From contig DASXLI010000100.1 in the NCBI GenBank assembly GCA_036496285.1, positions 4,441-68,440 on the forward strand: a stretch of 64,000 nucleotides of DNA, in the 5' to 3' direction. A program made the translations under genes and the position numbers. The notes under the pieces are model-generated. The model did no database searches, had not been told where the DNA came from, and saw only the letters and a list, made by a program, of their open reading frames with translations. Positions 17,298-25,207 of the stretch are shown in pieces. The stretch is from DP-19 sp036496285 (lineage in GTDB: Bacteria; Desulfobacterota; Binatia; UTPRO1). Positions within the stretch are counted from its first letter, which is position 1. Each line of letters begins with the position of its first letter.

Positions 17298-17567
17298 ATG
17301 ACGACCATCACCAACAAGACGCGGCGTCCCGTTCGTGTGCCGTTACCTGGCGGCAAGACCTTGCATCTTGGTCCGGGGAAGTCGGGTCAGATCTCGTCGA
17401 AGGACGCCGAAGACGTCCGAGTCAAGAAGCTCGTGGAAGAAGCCACGATCGAGATCGTCGACGGGGACACGCCACATGCCTCCGCGGGCGGCGACGGTAA
17501 CAAGGGACCACGGGGGGGCGGTCACCTGCCGCGCAGCGCTGGGGCGCGGCGGAGCGGGGATCGGTAG
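17298..17567 (+). CDS. small hypothetical protein (89 aa)
   Basis: 89 residues. The first 55 form a compact beta-like unit (ITNKTRRPVRVPLPGGKTLHLGPGKSGQISSKDAED, then VKKLVEEATIEIVDG); the tail is Gly/Arg-rich. The LPGGKTLHLGPGKSG motif resembles small proteins found beside phage-tail or stress genes, but I cannot name the family. It is probably cotranscribed with the preceding 46-residue gene. Confidence 0.6.
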   Translation: MTTITNKTRRPVRVPLPGGKTLHLGPGKSGQISSKDAEDVRVKKLVEEATIEIVDGDTPHASAGGDGNKGPRGGGHLPRSAGARRSGDR

Positions 17568-17593
17568 GCGCGACCGCTGCCGCGCCGGACGGG

Positions 17594-17625
17594 CACCGGC
17601 GCCCAGGCAAGCCCGGGCGCCGGTG
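17594..17625. terminator. strong GC hairpin between convergent genes
   Basis: CACCGGCGCCC (17594-17604) and GGGCGCCGGTG (17615-17625) form a perfect 11-bp stem with a ten-base loop. It lies between the stops of the 17298 gene and the cold-shock gene and can serve both strands. No T-run follows on either side, so it may be a barrier or 3-prime stabiliser rather than a classical intrinsic terminator. Confidence 0.6.
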
Positions 17626-17631
17626 GACGCC

Positions 17632-17835
17632 TCAGGAAACCTTGATGACGTTCGCCGCCTGAAGCCCCTTGGGGCCCTTGACGACGTCGAATTCGACCTT
17701 CTGTCCTTCGTCGAGCGACTTGAACCCGTCGCCGGCGATGGCCTTGAAGTGGACGAACACGTCTTCACCACCGCTCTGGGTGATGAAGCCGAACCCTTTC
17801 TCAGGGTTGAACCATTTTACGGTACCAGTTGGCAT
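17632..17835 (-). CDS. cold-shock domain protein
   Basis: 67 residues, a single cold-shock OB-fold with both RNA-binding motifs: KGFGFI and VFVHF. It should bind single-stranded RNA and act as an RNA chaperone. AGGAGG eight bases before the ATG at 17835 selects this start; the ATG two codons upstream is too close to that site. It follows the RRM gene on the same strand across 97 bases, pairing two small RNA-binding proteins. Confidence 0.95.
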   Translation of the reverse strand: MPTGTVKWFNPEKGFGFITQSGGEDVFVHFKAIAGDGFKSLDEGQKVEFDVVKGPKGLQAANVIKVS

Positions 17836-17932
17836 GAGCATTACCTCCTTTCTTTCAGACTCGTCTTGAAGCGAGGGTGCTCACCCAACCGCTCACGACT
17901 GTGCTGGAATTTCTTCTACGACGCATGCAGGA

Positions 17933-18238
17933 CTAACGGCGGTTCCAACCGCCCCGGCCGCCACCACCACCGCCGCCGCCGCCGCCGCCCTCGCGATCGC
18001 GTGCTTCGCTGACGCGGATGGCGCGGCCCTTGATCTCTGTCCCATCGAGCTGCTGGATCGCGCGTTGCGCGTCGCCGCTGGAGCCCATCTCGACGAAGCC
18101 GAATCCTCGACTCTGGCCGGTCGAGCGATCGGTGATCACGCTGACCGAGTCGCACGGGCCGACCGGCCCGAAAGCGTCCTCGAGGTCCTTGTTGGTGACA
18201 TCGAATGCGAGATTTCCTACGTACAGCTTCTTGCCCAT
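17933..18238 (-). CDS. RRM RNA-binding protein with glycine tail
   Basis: 101 residues: one RNA recognition motif with RNP2 LYVGNL and RNP1 RGFGFVEM, then a tail of 11 glycines and GRGGWNRR. This is the usual bacterial glycine-rich RNA-binding protein, often stress- or cold-responsive. GAGGAGAGGCAC precedes the ATG at 18238. Probably cotranscribed with the cold-shock gene downstream. Confidence 0.94.
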   Translation of the reverse strand: MGKKLYVGNLAFDVTNKDLEDAFGPVGPCDSVSVITDRSTGQSRGFGFVEMGSSGDAQRAIQQLDGTEIKGRAIRVSEARDREGGGGGGGGGGGRGGWNRR

Positions 18239-18615
18239 GTGCCTCTCCTCTGGCTCTACGGCTTCGACGTTCTACTGAATGTACATGCGGGAGGACCGGA
18301 GCCTGAGGCGGCGGGGCTTCTCGCAACGATCAGTGTCGCAACCCATAACAACGAACGGTGGTGCGCACAAGATGCTCGTCCGGCACCGGGCTCGGCGAAC
18401 CGCTGCGAGCTCCAACCCAGCGGAAATCCTCGCACCTCAGCGATCGTCGCGACCGCACGTGGCGTCCGCGCTCGGTTCGAGACGAAAGGCTCGGTCGCGA
18501 TGCTGCGCAATTGCCTTGCACTCGCGGCCATCTGGTGAGAGAGTCGCATCTCCCCGCGATGCTCGCCAGCAGGCGCTTTCCGCGTCGTCGGGTGAAGCGG
18601 ACGGAAGGGAGATAG
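18239..18615. other. intergenic stretch, probable leader and promoter region
   Basis: A 377-base gap between divergent genes. The first 60 bases upstream of the RRM gene include the least GC-rich patch nearby (TTCTACTGAATGTACATG), a plausible promoter or leader site. I see no credible coding frame or RNA gene in the rest. Confidence 0.4.
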
Positions 18616-18834
18616 ATGATGGCAACCGCATGGTTCGGTCCCTGTCCGCACTGCAAACGCGCCCTCTCGTATCTGCAAGGGGTCACGGGCAGCACGATGT
18701 CCCCTGTGTGCCCCGCGTGTCGCAAGGCCGTCACCGTTACCCGGGCGACGTTCTTGATGGTCGACAACTCGCGCCCGTCGACCGCTTCGCGAACCATCGT
18801 GGCCCCACCAGGGTCTGGACCTGTGACCGAGTAG
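18616..18834 (+). CDS. small zinc-ribbon-like protein
   Basis: 72 residues with two CxxC knuckles, C10-P-H-C13 and C32-P-A-C35, separated by 18 residues, the arrangement of a small zinc ribbon. GGGAGATAG precedes the ATG at 18616. The tail (SRPSTASRTIVAPPGSGP) is disordered. It stands alone upstream of the second desaturase. Nucleic-acid or protein binding is possible; no specific role is evident. Confidence 0.65.
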   Translation: MMATAWFGPCPHCKRALSYLQGVTGSTMSPVCPACRKAVTVTRATFLMVDNSRPSTASRTIVAPPGSGPVTE

Positions 18835-18964
18835 CGGATTCGACGATCGCTCGGCACCCAGCAAGACAGGTTCATCTCGGCGGCCCCGCTGCGGGCGGTG
18901 GCAGCGTGACGGCACACGAGCGTCCCAGGCCCGCTCTTCGCACCTTCGACATGGCGTGCGCCCG

Positions 18965-20083
18965 ATGACTGGCGCCCTGGCCGTATCGAGCCATCGCGCC
19001 GAAGAGCCGCGCAACGCTGTTCGCCGATATGCTCATGCCAGTGACCTCAGGGCGCTGAGCCAGGTCCTCGCGACCTTTGGACCGCTCGCACTGTTGTGGT
19101 GGGGCGCAGCGATGAGTGTCGGCGTCTCCCTGTGGCTGACGGCCGCGCTCGTTCCCCTCATCAGCCTGTTCACGCTACGCGTATTCGCCCTGATGCATGA
19201 GTGCGGCCATGGCAGCCTGTTCCGCAAGCAGTCGCTCAATCGCGCTTTTGGCTTCGTCATGGGCGTCACGGCAGGCATGCCTCAGTACGTCTGGTCGCAG
19301 CATCACAACTATCACCACGCGCACAACGGCAATTGGGACAAGTATCGCGGGCCGTATACGACGCTCTCAGTCGACGAGTACGCGGCGCTGGGCGCAGTGC
19401 AACAGTTCATGTATCGATGGAAGTGCAGCATCTCGGGGGCCCCGATTGCCGGATTCATCTATCTAATATTCAATCCGCGTTTCACGTGGCTGGACGGCAG
19501 CCTCCGCCTCACGGCCCACATCGTTCGGGGGAAGATTGCGCGGCCGGGCGAACCGTTACGCACGATCGCCGCGAGCTTCCAGACGCGGTACTGGAAGACA
19601 CCCAAAGAATACCGACACATGTCGTGGAACAACGTGGTGCTGCTCGGCCTGTGGGTGCTGATGTCTCACGCGCTGGGCACCGGCGTATTCTTCGCGATCT
19701 ACGTGACCAGTCTGTCGCTTGCCGGTGGTGCGGGCATCGTCTTGTTTACGGTCCAGCACAACTTCAGACATTCGTACGCGAGCGACGAGGAGCACTGGGA
19801 CTACGACACCGGGGCGCTCGAAGGGACGAGCTACTTAACGTTACCGGCGTGGTTGAACTGGTTTACCGTGAACATCGGCTACCATCACATCCATCACCTG
19901 TGCTCACGGATCCCGAACTACCACCTGATCGAGTGTCACGACGAGCACCAACACCTGTTCTCGGCAGTCACTCGTCTCGATCTCTCCGCCGTATATCGAT
20001 CGTTGCAATACATTCTCTGGGATACGCGTCTGCGCCAAATCATATCCGTCGCGGAGTATCGGGAGCAGCTCGTAGCGTCCTAG
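18965..20083 (+). CDS. membrane fatty-acid desaturase (omega-6/omega-3 type)
   Basis: 372 residues with the three His boxes of the phospholipid-linked desaturase group: HECGHGS, QHHNYHHAHNG and the C-terminal YHHIHHL. Membrane hairpins lie before the first and between the second and third boxes. It differs from the delta-9-type enzyme at 14795 in box spacing and in lacking a coiled-coil tail. It inserts double bonds into acyl chains of membrane lipids. ATG 18965 is chosen; a GTG three codons earlier is the alternative. Two desaturases within 6 kb, with cold-shock and RRM genes between them, suggest a membrane-fluidity or cold-response neighbourhood. Confidence 0.85.
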   Translation: MTGALAVSSHRAEEPRNAVRRYAHASDLRALSQVLATFGPLALLWWGAAMSVGVSLWLTAALVPLISLFTLRVFALMHECGHGSLFRKQSLNRAFGFVMGVTAGMPQYVWSQHHNYHHAHNGNWDKYRGPYTTLSVDEYAALGAVQQFMYRWKCSISGAPIAGFIYLIFNPRFTWLDGSLRLTAHIVRGKIARPGEPLRTIAASFQTRYWKTPKEYRHMSWNNVVLLGLWVLMSHALGTGVFFAIYVTSLSLAGGAGIVLFTVQHNFRHSYASDEEHWDYDTGALEGTSYLTLPAWLNWFTVNIGYHHIHHLCSRIPNYHLIECHDEHQHLFSAVTRLDLSAVYRSLQYILWDTRLRQIISVAEYREQLVAS

Positions 20084-20099
20084 CGCCGGGCCGGCGTCG

Positions 20100-20528
20100 T
20101 CAGGTTGGTCCCGTCTCCTGACCGAGGAAGCTCCGGAGTTGCTGATCCGAAGCGGTCTCCGCGTCGGCGTCCTCGAGTAGGGTGTACATCTCCCAGGGGA
20201 TGCTGTCCGCGTCCTGTACCCAGAACTTGTCGGCCTTTGCGTAGCAACAGGTCGTGCCCTCTTGCTGGAAGAGGGGGACGTCGCGCTGCTTGACGCGCAC
20301 CATCTCCGAGGCGACTTCGCCCGTGCTGCCGTAGCGGATGCCGAGGTGGCTCAGAGTCCCGGGCTTCCCGCCGACGTTCAGCGAGAAGATGACGGGCGGG
20401 TCGGTCAGCTCGAACTTGGCATAGTCGTGCCGGACCTTCGCCGGCTCGATGCCCAGCATCTTTCGGTACTGCTCGACGGCTTCCGGGATACTGCGGACGT
20501 AGACGGCGACGTGGAACGTGTTGGCCAT
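20100..20528 (-). CDS. arsI: ArsI/CadI-family VOC metalloprotein
   Basis: 142 residues, a vicinal-oxygen-chelate protein of the ArsI/CadI family. ArsI members are Fe(II) dioxygenases that cleave the carbon-arsenic bond of trivalent organoarsenicals. Visible features are the N-terminal HVAVYV strand (H6), H61 in LSHLGIRY, the vicinal cysteines C94-C95 in GTTCCYA that bind As(III), and the Glu in PWEMY; the His/His/Glu set matches the metal ligands. GGAGGCAGCC precedes ATG 20528; a start five codons upstream is less likely. It is divergent from arsR with a palindrome between them. It is the only intact gene of this arsenic locus. Confidence 0.85.
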   Translation of the reverse strand: MANTFHVAVYVRSIPEAVEQYRKMLGIEPAKVRHDYAKFELTDPPVIFSLNVGGKPGTLSHLGIRYGSTGEVASEMVRVKQRDVPLFQQEGTTCCYAKADKFWVQDADSIPWEMYTLLEDADAETASDQQLRSFLGQETGPT

Positions 20529-20569
20529 GGCTGCCTCCTCCATCGAAGTTGATCGATATTGCGTCGTAC

Positions 20570-20585
20570 ATCGACATATGTCAAT
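20570..20585. promoter_or_regulatory. candidate ArsR operator
   Basis: ATCGACATATGTCAAT is a 16-base palindrome with one mismatched pair and a perfect core GACATATGTC. It lies in the only intergenic space between divergent arsI and arsR, directly before the arsR ATG. Position and AT-rich dyad symmetry fit an ArsR-family operator. Confidence 0.55.
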
Positions 20586-20953
20586 ATGCCATCCATGCCG
20601 GCGAAGCCCGTTGCCTTTTGTTGCCCACCCGTCCTGCGGCCTCGCATGACCAAGCGGGACGCCGACGATCTCACGGCGTATTCCATGCGCTGGCGGATTC
20701 CGCGCGGCTACGGCTCCTGAGCTTTCTCAGCGCCCAGCCGGGTGGTGAGGCGTGCGTGTGCAATCTGACCGCGCCGGTCGGCCTGTCGCAGCCGACCGTG
20801 AGCCATCACTTGAAGGTCTTGAACGAGGCGGGGCTGCTCGCGCGCGAGAAGCGCGGCACCTGGGTGTACTATCGGCTCGTGCCGGAGCGGGTGCGGGCCG
20901 TGCGCGACGCGCTTGCGGTGCCGCCGACGCCGGCAGCCCGCGCGAGCGCCTAG
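20586..20953 (+). pseudogene. arsR: ArsR-family repressor with an apparent 1-base deletion
   Basis: From ATG 20586 the frame reads MPSMPAKPVAFCCPPVL then MTKRDADDLTA, a normal ArsR N-terminus. After ACG GCG at about 20674-20680 one base is missing: the protein should continue VFHALADSARLRLLSFL but does so only in the next frame. The rest is a complete winged helix with the metal-site motif EACVCNLT and the recognition helix SQPTVSHHLKVLNEAGLL, ending at 20953. The defect is a lost G in GCG-GTA. The second part could still be translated in its own frame from an ATG at 20549. Sequence error in a GC-rich site is the main alternative. Confidence 0.72.
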
Positions 20954-20982
20954 GCGAGCGGCTGGCGGGCGGCAACGTCGCC

Positions 20983-21627
20983 GTGGCGCTCCTCGCCAAC
21001 ACGCTGGCGACCGGCGCCGCGCTCGTCGCATTGCTGCTGACGTTCGCACCGATCTCGGGCGCGCATCTCAATCCGGTCGTCACGATCGCCGCCGCGTGGG
21101 AGCGGGGGCTGCCGTGGCCCGACGTCCCGGGCTACCTCGCGGCACAGGTTGGTGGAGCGCTCGCCGGTACTGCGATCGCGGACCTGATGTTCGAGGAGCC
21201 CGTGTTCTCCTTGGCGCGTCACGCGCGGAGCGGCCCGGCGCAGTGGTTGAGCGAGTTTGTCGCGACGTTCGGGCTGGTCGCGGTCTTCAACGCGTTGGCC
21301 GAACCGTCGCGGGCTCAAGCAGTGTCCGCGGGGACCGACCCGGGCGAGCAGGTTCACCCCGCGGTCGTGACGGCCATGCTCGAAGTGGGCGTCGAGCCGT
21401 CGGGCATCCGCCCGCGGAAGTTGACGGACGAGCTGACCCACGAAGCGTCCCTGCTCGTCACCATGGGGTGCGGCGCGGCCTGCCCGCACGTACCCGGTGT
21501 GCGGCAAGAGAATTGGGCGCTCGAGGATCCGAAGGGCCGATCCGTCGAGGAGGTCCGCGCGATTCGCGATGAGATACGCCAGCGGATGGAACGGCTGAGC
21601 CACCAGTGGCAGCGGGCTATTCCCTGA
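20983..21627 (+). CDS. chimeric ORF: aquaglyceroporin fragment joined in frame to ArsC C-terminal part
   Basis: About 214 residues, possible GTG start at 20983. The first 100 residues are the middle of an arsenic-type MIP channel (ALLANTLATGAALVALLLTF, GAHLNPVVTIA with one NPA-like box, GYLAAQVGGALAGTAIADL), lacking the first helix and everything after SEFVATFGLVAV, including the second NPA box. From FNALAEPSRAQAVSAGT it is the thioredoxin-coupled arsenate reductase (VHPAVVTAMLEVGV, LLVTMGCGAACPHVPG, RDEIRQRM), lacking the N-terminal catalytic CxNxxRS loop. Complete aquaglyceroporin-ArsC fusions are known from actinobacteria, so this looks like such a gene after in-frame internal loss. It should be inactive as channel and as reductase. 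The stop overlaps that of the glucosidase gene by 11 bases. Confidence 0.7.
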   Translation: MALLANTLATGAALVALLLTFAPISGAHLNPVVTIAAAWERGLPWPDVPGYLAAQVGGALAGTAIADLMFEEPVFSLARHARSGPAQWLSEFVATFGLVAVFNALAEPSRAQAVSAGTDPGEQVHPAVVTAMLEVGVEPSGIRPRKLTDELTHEASLLVTMGCGAACPHVPGVRQENWALEDPKGRSVEEVRAIRDEIRQRMERLSHQWQRAIP

Positions 21628-24316
21628 AGGGTCCCCCCGTGGTCATCGCCGCCGCCTGCTCGCCCTGTTGCTGGATGAGCTTGGCCACCAGTCCGGTCCA
21701 ACCCGTCTGATGACTCGCGCCGATGCCGGCGCCGTTGTCACCGTGGAAGTACTCGTGGAAGAGCAGGTAGTCTCGCCAGTGAGGATCGCGCTGCAACCGG
21801 TCCTGTCCGCCGAAGACGGCGCGGCGCCCCTCGCCGTCACGGGTGAAGATGCGGATCAGCCGGCGAGAGAGCTCGTCAGCGACCTCGCGCAGCGTGCGGT
21901 ACTCGCCCGAGCCCGTCGGACATTCCACCTTGAAGTCGTCGCCGTAGTAGTAGTGGAAGACCTGCAGCGACTCGATCAGCAGGTAGTTCAGTGGGAACCA
22001 GATCGGGCCGCGCCAGTTCGAGTTGCCGCCGAAGAGGCCGCTGGTCGACTCGGCCGGGTCATAGGCGACCGTGTACCGCGCGCCGCCGCCCTCGAAGACG
22101 AACGGCTCCTCGGCGTGTCGCCGAGACAGTGCGCGGACGCCGTAGGGGGAAAGATACTCGTGCTCGTCCAGCATGCGGTGTAGCACGCGCTTCATGCGGT
22201 GCCCGCGCGTGATCGCGAGCAGGCGGCGGTCACCGCTGCCGGGCTCGTGCCAGCGCGAGACGAGGGCGGCAAGCTCCGGCCGGTGGGCGAGGAACCATTC
22301 GAGCCGCGCCTTGAACTCCGGAAGGGCGTCGAGCAGCGCGGGCTCGATCGTCGTGACGGCAAAGAGCGGAATCAGGCCGACCGCGGAATGGATCTTGAGC
22401 GGCACATGCTCGCCGGCGGTCGTGTGGAGGACGTCATAGAAGAACTCGTCGTCCTCGTTCCAGAGCGAGATGCCCTCGCCGCCGATGTCGTTCATGGCCG
22501 CCGCGATGTAGAGGAAGTGCTCGAAGAACTTCGTCGCAACGTCCTCGTAGACGCGGTCGTGGCGCGCGAGCTCGAGCGCGATCGTCAGCATGTTGAGCGA
22601 GAACATCGCCATCCAGCTCGTGCCGTCGCTCTGCTCGAGGTGGCCCCCGGTCGGAAGCGGGGCGCTCCGGTCGAAGACGCCGATGTTGTCGAGACCGAGG
22701 AAGCCGCCCTGGAAGACATTGCGCCCCTCGGCGTCCTTGCGGTTCACCCACCACGTGAAGTTGAGCAGCATCTTGTGGAAGACGCGCTCGAGGAACGCAG
22801 GGTCGGCGACGCCGCGCTGCTTGCGGTCGATCTGATAGACGCGCCAGGCCGCCCATGCGAGCACCGGCGGGTTCACGTCGCCGAACGCCCATTCGTAGGC
22901 GGGTATCTGTCCGCTCGGATGCTGGCACCACTCGCGGCCGAGGAGGAGGAGCTGCTCCTTGGCGAAGTCCGCGTCGACCAGCGCGAGGGGAATGCAGTGG
23001 AACGCGAGGTCCCACGCAGCGAACCACGGATACTCCCATTTGTCGGGCATGGAGATGACGTCGGCCGTGTTGAGGTGCAGCCAGTCGTGATTCCGGCCGC
23101 GCGCGCGCTCCCGCGGCGGTGGTGGCTGGTCCGGGTCGCCATGCAGCCAGGCGTCGACGTCATAGTGGTAGAACTGCTTCGACCACAGCATGCCCGCGAA
23201 TGCCTGCCGCTGCACGGCGCGCTCGTCCTCGCTGAGGGTAGGCGGCTGTACCGCGGCATAGAAGGCGTCGGCATCGGCCCGGCGCGCCGCGACGACGTCG
23301 CCGGCGGACTCGAGCTGCGGCGCCGCGGCGCTAGCCAGGACGAGGTCGAGGGTCACGCGTCCGCCCGCCGGCACCTCGAGCGCGTAGTGCAAGGCTACCT
23401 TGGTGCCGACGCGCGCCGGACTCACCGCAGCCAGGCGGCCCTGGACGATCGCCTCGTCGATGCCGTCCTTGACGAACGGCGACGCGTTCGGCGTGCCGAA
23501 CAGGCGCTCATGGTTCGTCTCGTTCTCCGTGAAGAGCAGCGACGGGACGATGGGCGCGCCGAGCTTCCCGTCGGCGTCACGCACCTCCGCGTCGGCGCAG
23601 CGCCAGACGTACGTCCCGAGCTCCGCATGCTCGACCGCGACGGTCGCGGGCCCGCCGGCGCGCAGGATCGGCTTTGGCGTACCGGCGCCCCATGACCAGG
23701 TGTTGCGAAACCAGAGTGTCGGCAGGAGGTGGATCGGCGCGACGTCCGGGCCGCGGTTCACTGCCGTGATGCGGGCGACGATGCTGTCGGGTGCCGCCTT
23801 CGCGTACTCGACGAAGACATCGAAGTAGCGGTTCTCGTCGAAGACGCCGGTATCGGCGAGCTCGTACTCCGGCTCCTGCTTGCCGCGGCGCCGGTTCGTC
23901 TCGACGAGGTCGGCGTAGGGGAACGTCGCCTGCGGATACTTGTACAGCATCCGCATGTAGGAGTGCGTCGGCGTCGAGTCGAGGTAGTAGTAGTATTCCT
24001 TGACGTCCTCGCCGTGATTGCCTTCCGGTCCGGCCAACCCGAACAACCGCTCCTTCAGGATCGGGTCGTTCCCGTTCCAGAGGGCAAGCGCGAGGCAGAG
24101 CCGCTGCTGGTCGTCGCAGATGCCGGCGATGCCGTCCTCGTTCCATCGGTAGGCGCGCGAGCGGGCGTGATCGTGCGGCAGGTAGTCCCACGCGGTGCCG
24201 CCGGCGCTGTAGTCCTCACGGACGGTGCCCCACGCACGATCGCTGACGTACGGTCCCCATGCGCGCCAGGCCTTCGCGTCGCCGCGCAGTCGCGCGTGCT
24301 CGACGGTGTCAGCCAT
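21617..24316 (-). CDS. glucosidase-like protein (GH63 / MGH1-like, alpha/alpha toroid)
   Basis: 899 residues without signal peptide. The N-terminus (RAWGPYVSDRAWGTVREDYSAGG; YRWNEDGIAGICDDQQRLC) and the (alpha/alpha)-barrel motifs (HDWLHLNTADVISMPDKWEYPWFAAWD; LEQSDGTSWMAMFSL; NSNWRGPIWFPLNYLLIE) mark the bacterial branch annotated as glucosidase or mannosyl-oligosaccharide glucosidase-like. It should hydrolyse a glucoside in the cytoplasm; acidic residues in the DGTSWM and DKWEYPW regions are likely catalytic, but I cannot assign them. It is the last gene of a long operon; its ATG overlaps the end of the SDR gene by eight bases. Confidence 0.85.
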   Translation of the reverse strand: MADTVEHARLRGDAKAWRAWGPYVSDRAWGTVREDYSAGGTAWDYLPHDHARSRAYRWNEDGIAGICDDQQRLCLALALWNGNDPILKERLFGLAGPEGNHGEDVKEYYYYLDSTPTHSYMRMLYKYPQATFPYADLVETNRRRGKQEPEYELADTGVFDENRYFDVFVEYAKAAPDSIVARITAVNRGPDVAPIHLLPTLWFRNTWSWGAGTPKPILRAGGPATVAVEHAELGTYVWRCADAEVRDADGKLGAPIVPSLLFTENETNHERLFGTPNASPFVKDGIDEAIVQGRLAAVSPARVGTKVALHYALEVPAGGRVTLDLVLASAAAPQLESAGDVVAARRADADAFYAAVQPPTLSEDERAVQRQAFAGMLWSKQFYHYDVDAWLHGDPDQPPPPRERARGRNHDWLHLNTADVISMPDKWEYPWFAAWDLAFHCIPLALVDADFAKEQLLLLGREWCQHPSGQIPAYEWAFGDVNPPVLAWAAWRVYQIDRKQRGVADPAFLERVFHKMLLNFTWWVNRKDAEGRNVFQGGFLGLDNIGVFDRSAPLPTGGHLEQSDGTSWMAMFSLNMLTIALELARHDRVYEDVATKFFEHFLYIAAAMNDIGGEGISLWNEDDEFFYDVLHTTAGEHVPLKIHSAVGLIPLFAVTTIEPALLDALPEFKARLEWFLAHRPELAALVSRWHEPGSGDRRLLAITRGHRMKRVLHRMLDEHEYLSPYGVRALSRRHAEEPFVFEGGGARYTVAYDPAESTSGLFGGNSNWRGPIWFPLNYLLIESLQVFHYYYGDDFKVECPTGSGEYRTLREVADELSRRLIRIFTRDGEGRRAVFGGQDRLQRDPHWRDYLLFHEYFHGDNGAGIGASHQTGWTGLVAKLIQQQGEQAAAMTTGGPFRE

Positions 24317-25127
24317 TGGTGCTGAACCCCGGGTACAGCGTCATACCCCCGTCGACGTACAGCGTGTGGCCCGTGACGTAGTCGGAGTCGTCCGACGCGA
24401 GCCACACGGCGGCCTTGCCGATGTCCGCGACGACGCCCACGCGGCCGTATGGAATGAGCGCCAAGAGCCGCTGCTCGGCCTCCGGCGTCTCCCATGCGGT
24501 ACGGTTGATGGGCGTCTTGATCGCTCCCGGATTGATGCTGTTCACCCGGATGTGCTGCGGCCCGTACTCCTGAGCGAGCGTCCGCATGAGCATGCCGACG
24601 CCGCCCTTCGAGGCCGCGTAGTTCGCGTGTCCGCCCCAGGGGATGATCTCGTGCACCGACGACATGCACACGATCTTCCCGAGCGCGCACGACAGGCCCG
24701 GCACGAGGCCGCGTCGGAGGAACTCGCGGATCGCCGCCCGCGCGCAGAGGAACTGCCCGGTCAGATTGACGTCGACGACGAAGCGCCACTGCTCGAGCGT
24801 CATCTCGTGGAACGCCGCGTCGCGCTGAAGGCCGGCATTGTTGACCAGGACGTCGACCGAGCCCCACGCCGCGATCATCTCGCGGAACATCGTCTCGACC
24901 TGATCCTCCTTGCTGACGTCGGCGAAGATCGCCATCGCGTCGCCGCCGGCAGCCTTGATCTCGTCGACGACCCGGTCGGCCTGCTCCTTTCCGGAGACGT
25001 AGTTCACGACGACCTTGGCGCCTGCGGCCGCGAGGGCTTTGGCCACCTCGGCGCCGATGCCGCTGTTGGCACCGGTCACGAGCGCGCGCTGGCCGTCGAG
25101 GACACGGGAAGCTTTCGACATTGGCAT
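24309..25127 (-). CDS. SDR family oxidoreductase (glucose 1-dehydrogenase-like)
   Basis: 272 residues. Classical short-chain dehydrogenase: TGANSGIG cofactor loop near residue 18, NNAG, catalytic Ser in MSSVHE, and Y-x3-K in NYAASKGG. DGGMTLYPGF near the end is typical of glucose 1-dehydrogenase-like enzymes. It should oxidise a sugar or other secondary alcohol with NAD(P). GAAGGAG seven bases before ATG 25127 fixes the start. Its stop overlaps the glucosidase start, so glucoside hydrolysis and sugar oxidation may be coupled. Confidence 0.87.
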   Translation of the reverse strand: MPMSKASRVLDGQRALVTGANSGIGAEVAKALAAAGAKVVVNYVSGKEQADRVVDEIKAAGGDAMAIFADVSKEDQVETMFREMIAAWGSVDVLVNNAGLQRDAAFHEMTLEQWRFVVDVNLTGQFLCARAAIREFLRRGLVPGLSCALGKIVCMSSVHEIIPWGGHANYAASKGGVGMLMRTLAQEYGPQHIRVNSINPGAIKTPINRTAWETPEAEQRLLALIPYGRVGVVADIGKAAVWLASDDSDYVTGHTLYVDGGMTLYPGFSTNG

Positions 25128-25207
25128 GATCGGCTCCTTCGTAGCGGCGGCAGGCGCCGCCATGATGTCGGGTCTCTGATGCCGGCGTGCGGCGGGGGTT
25201 GCGCCGC

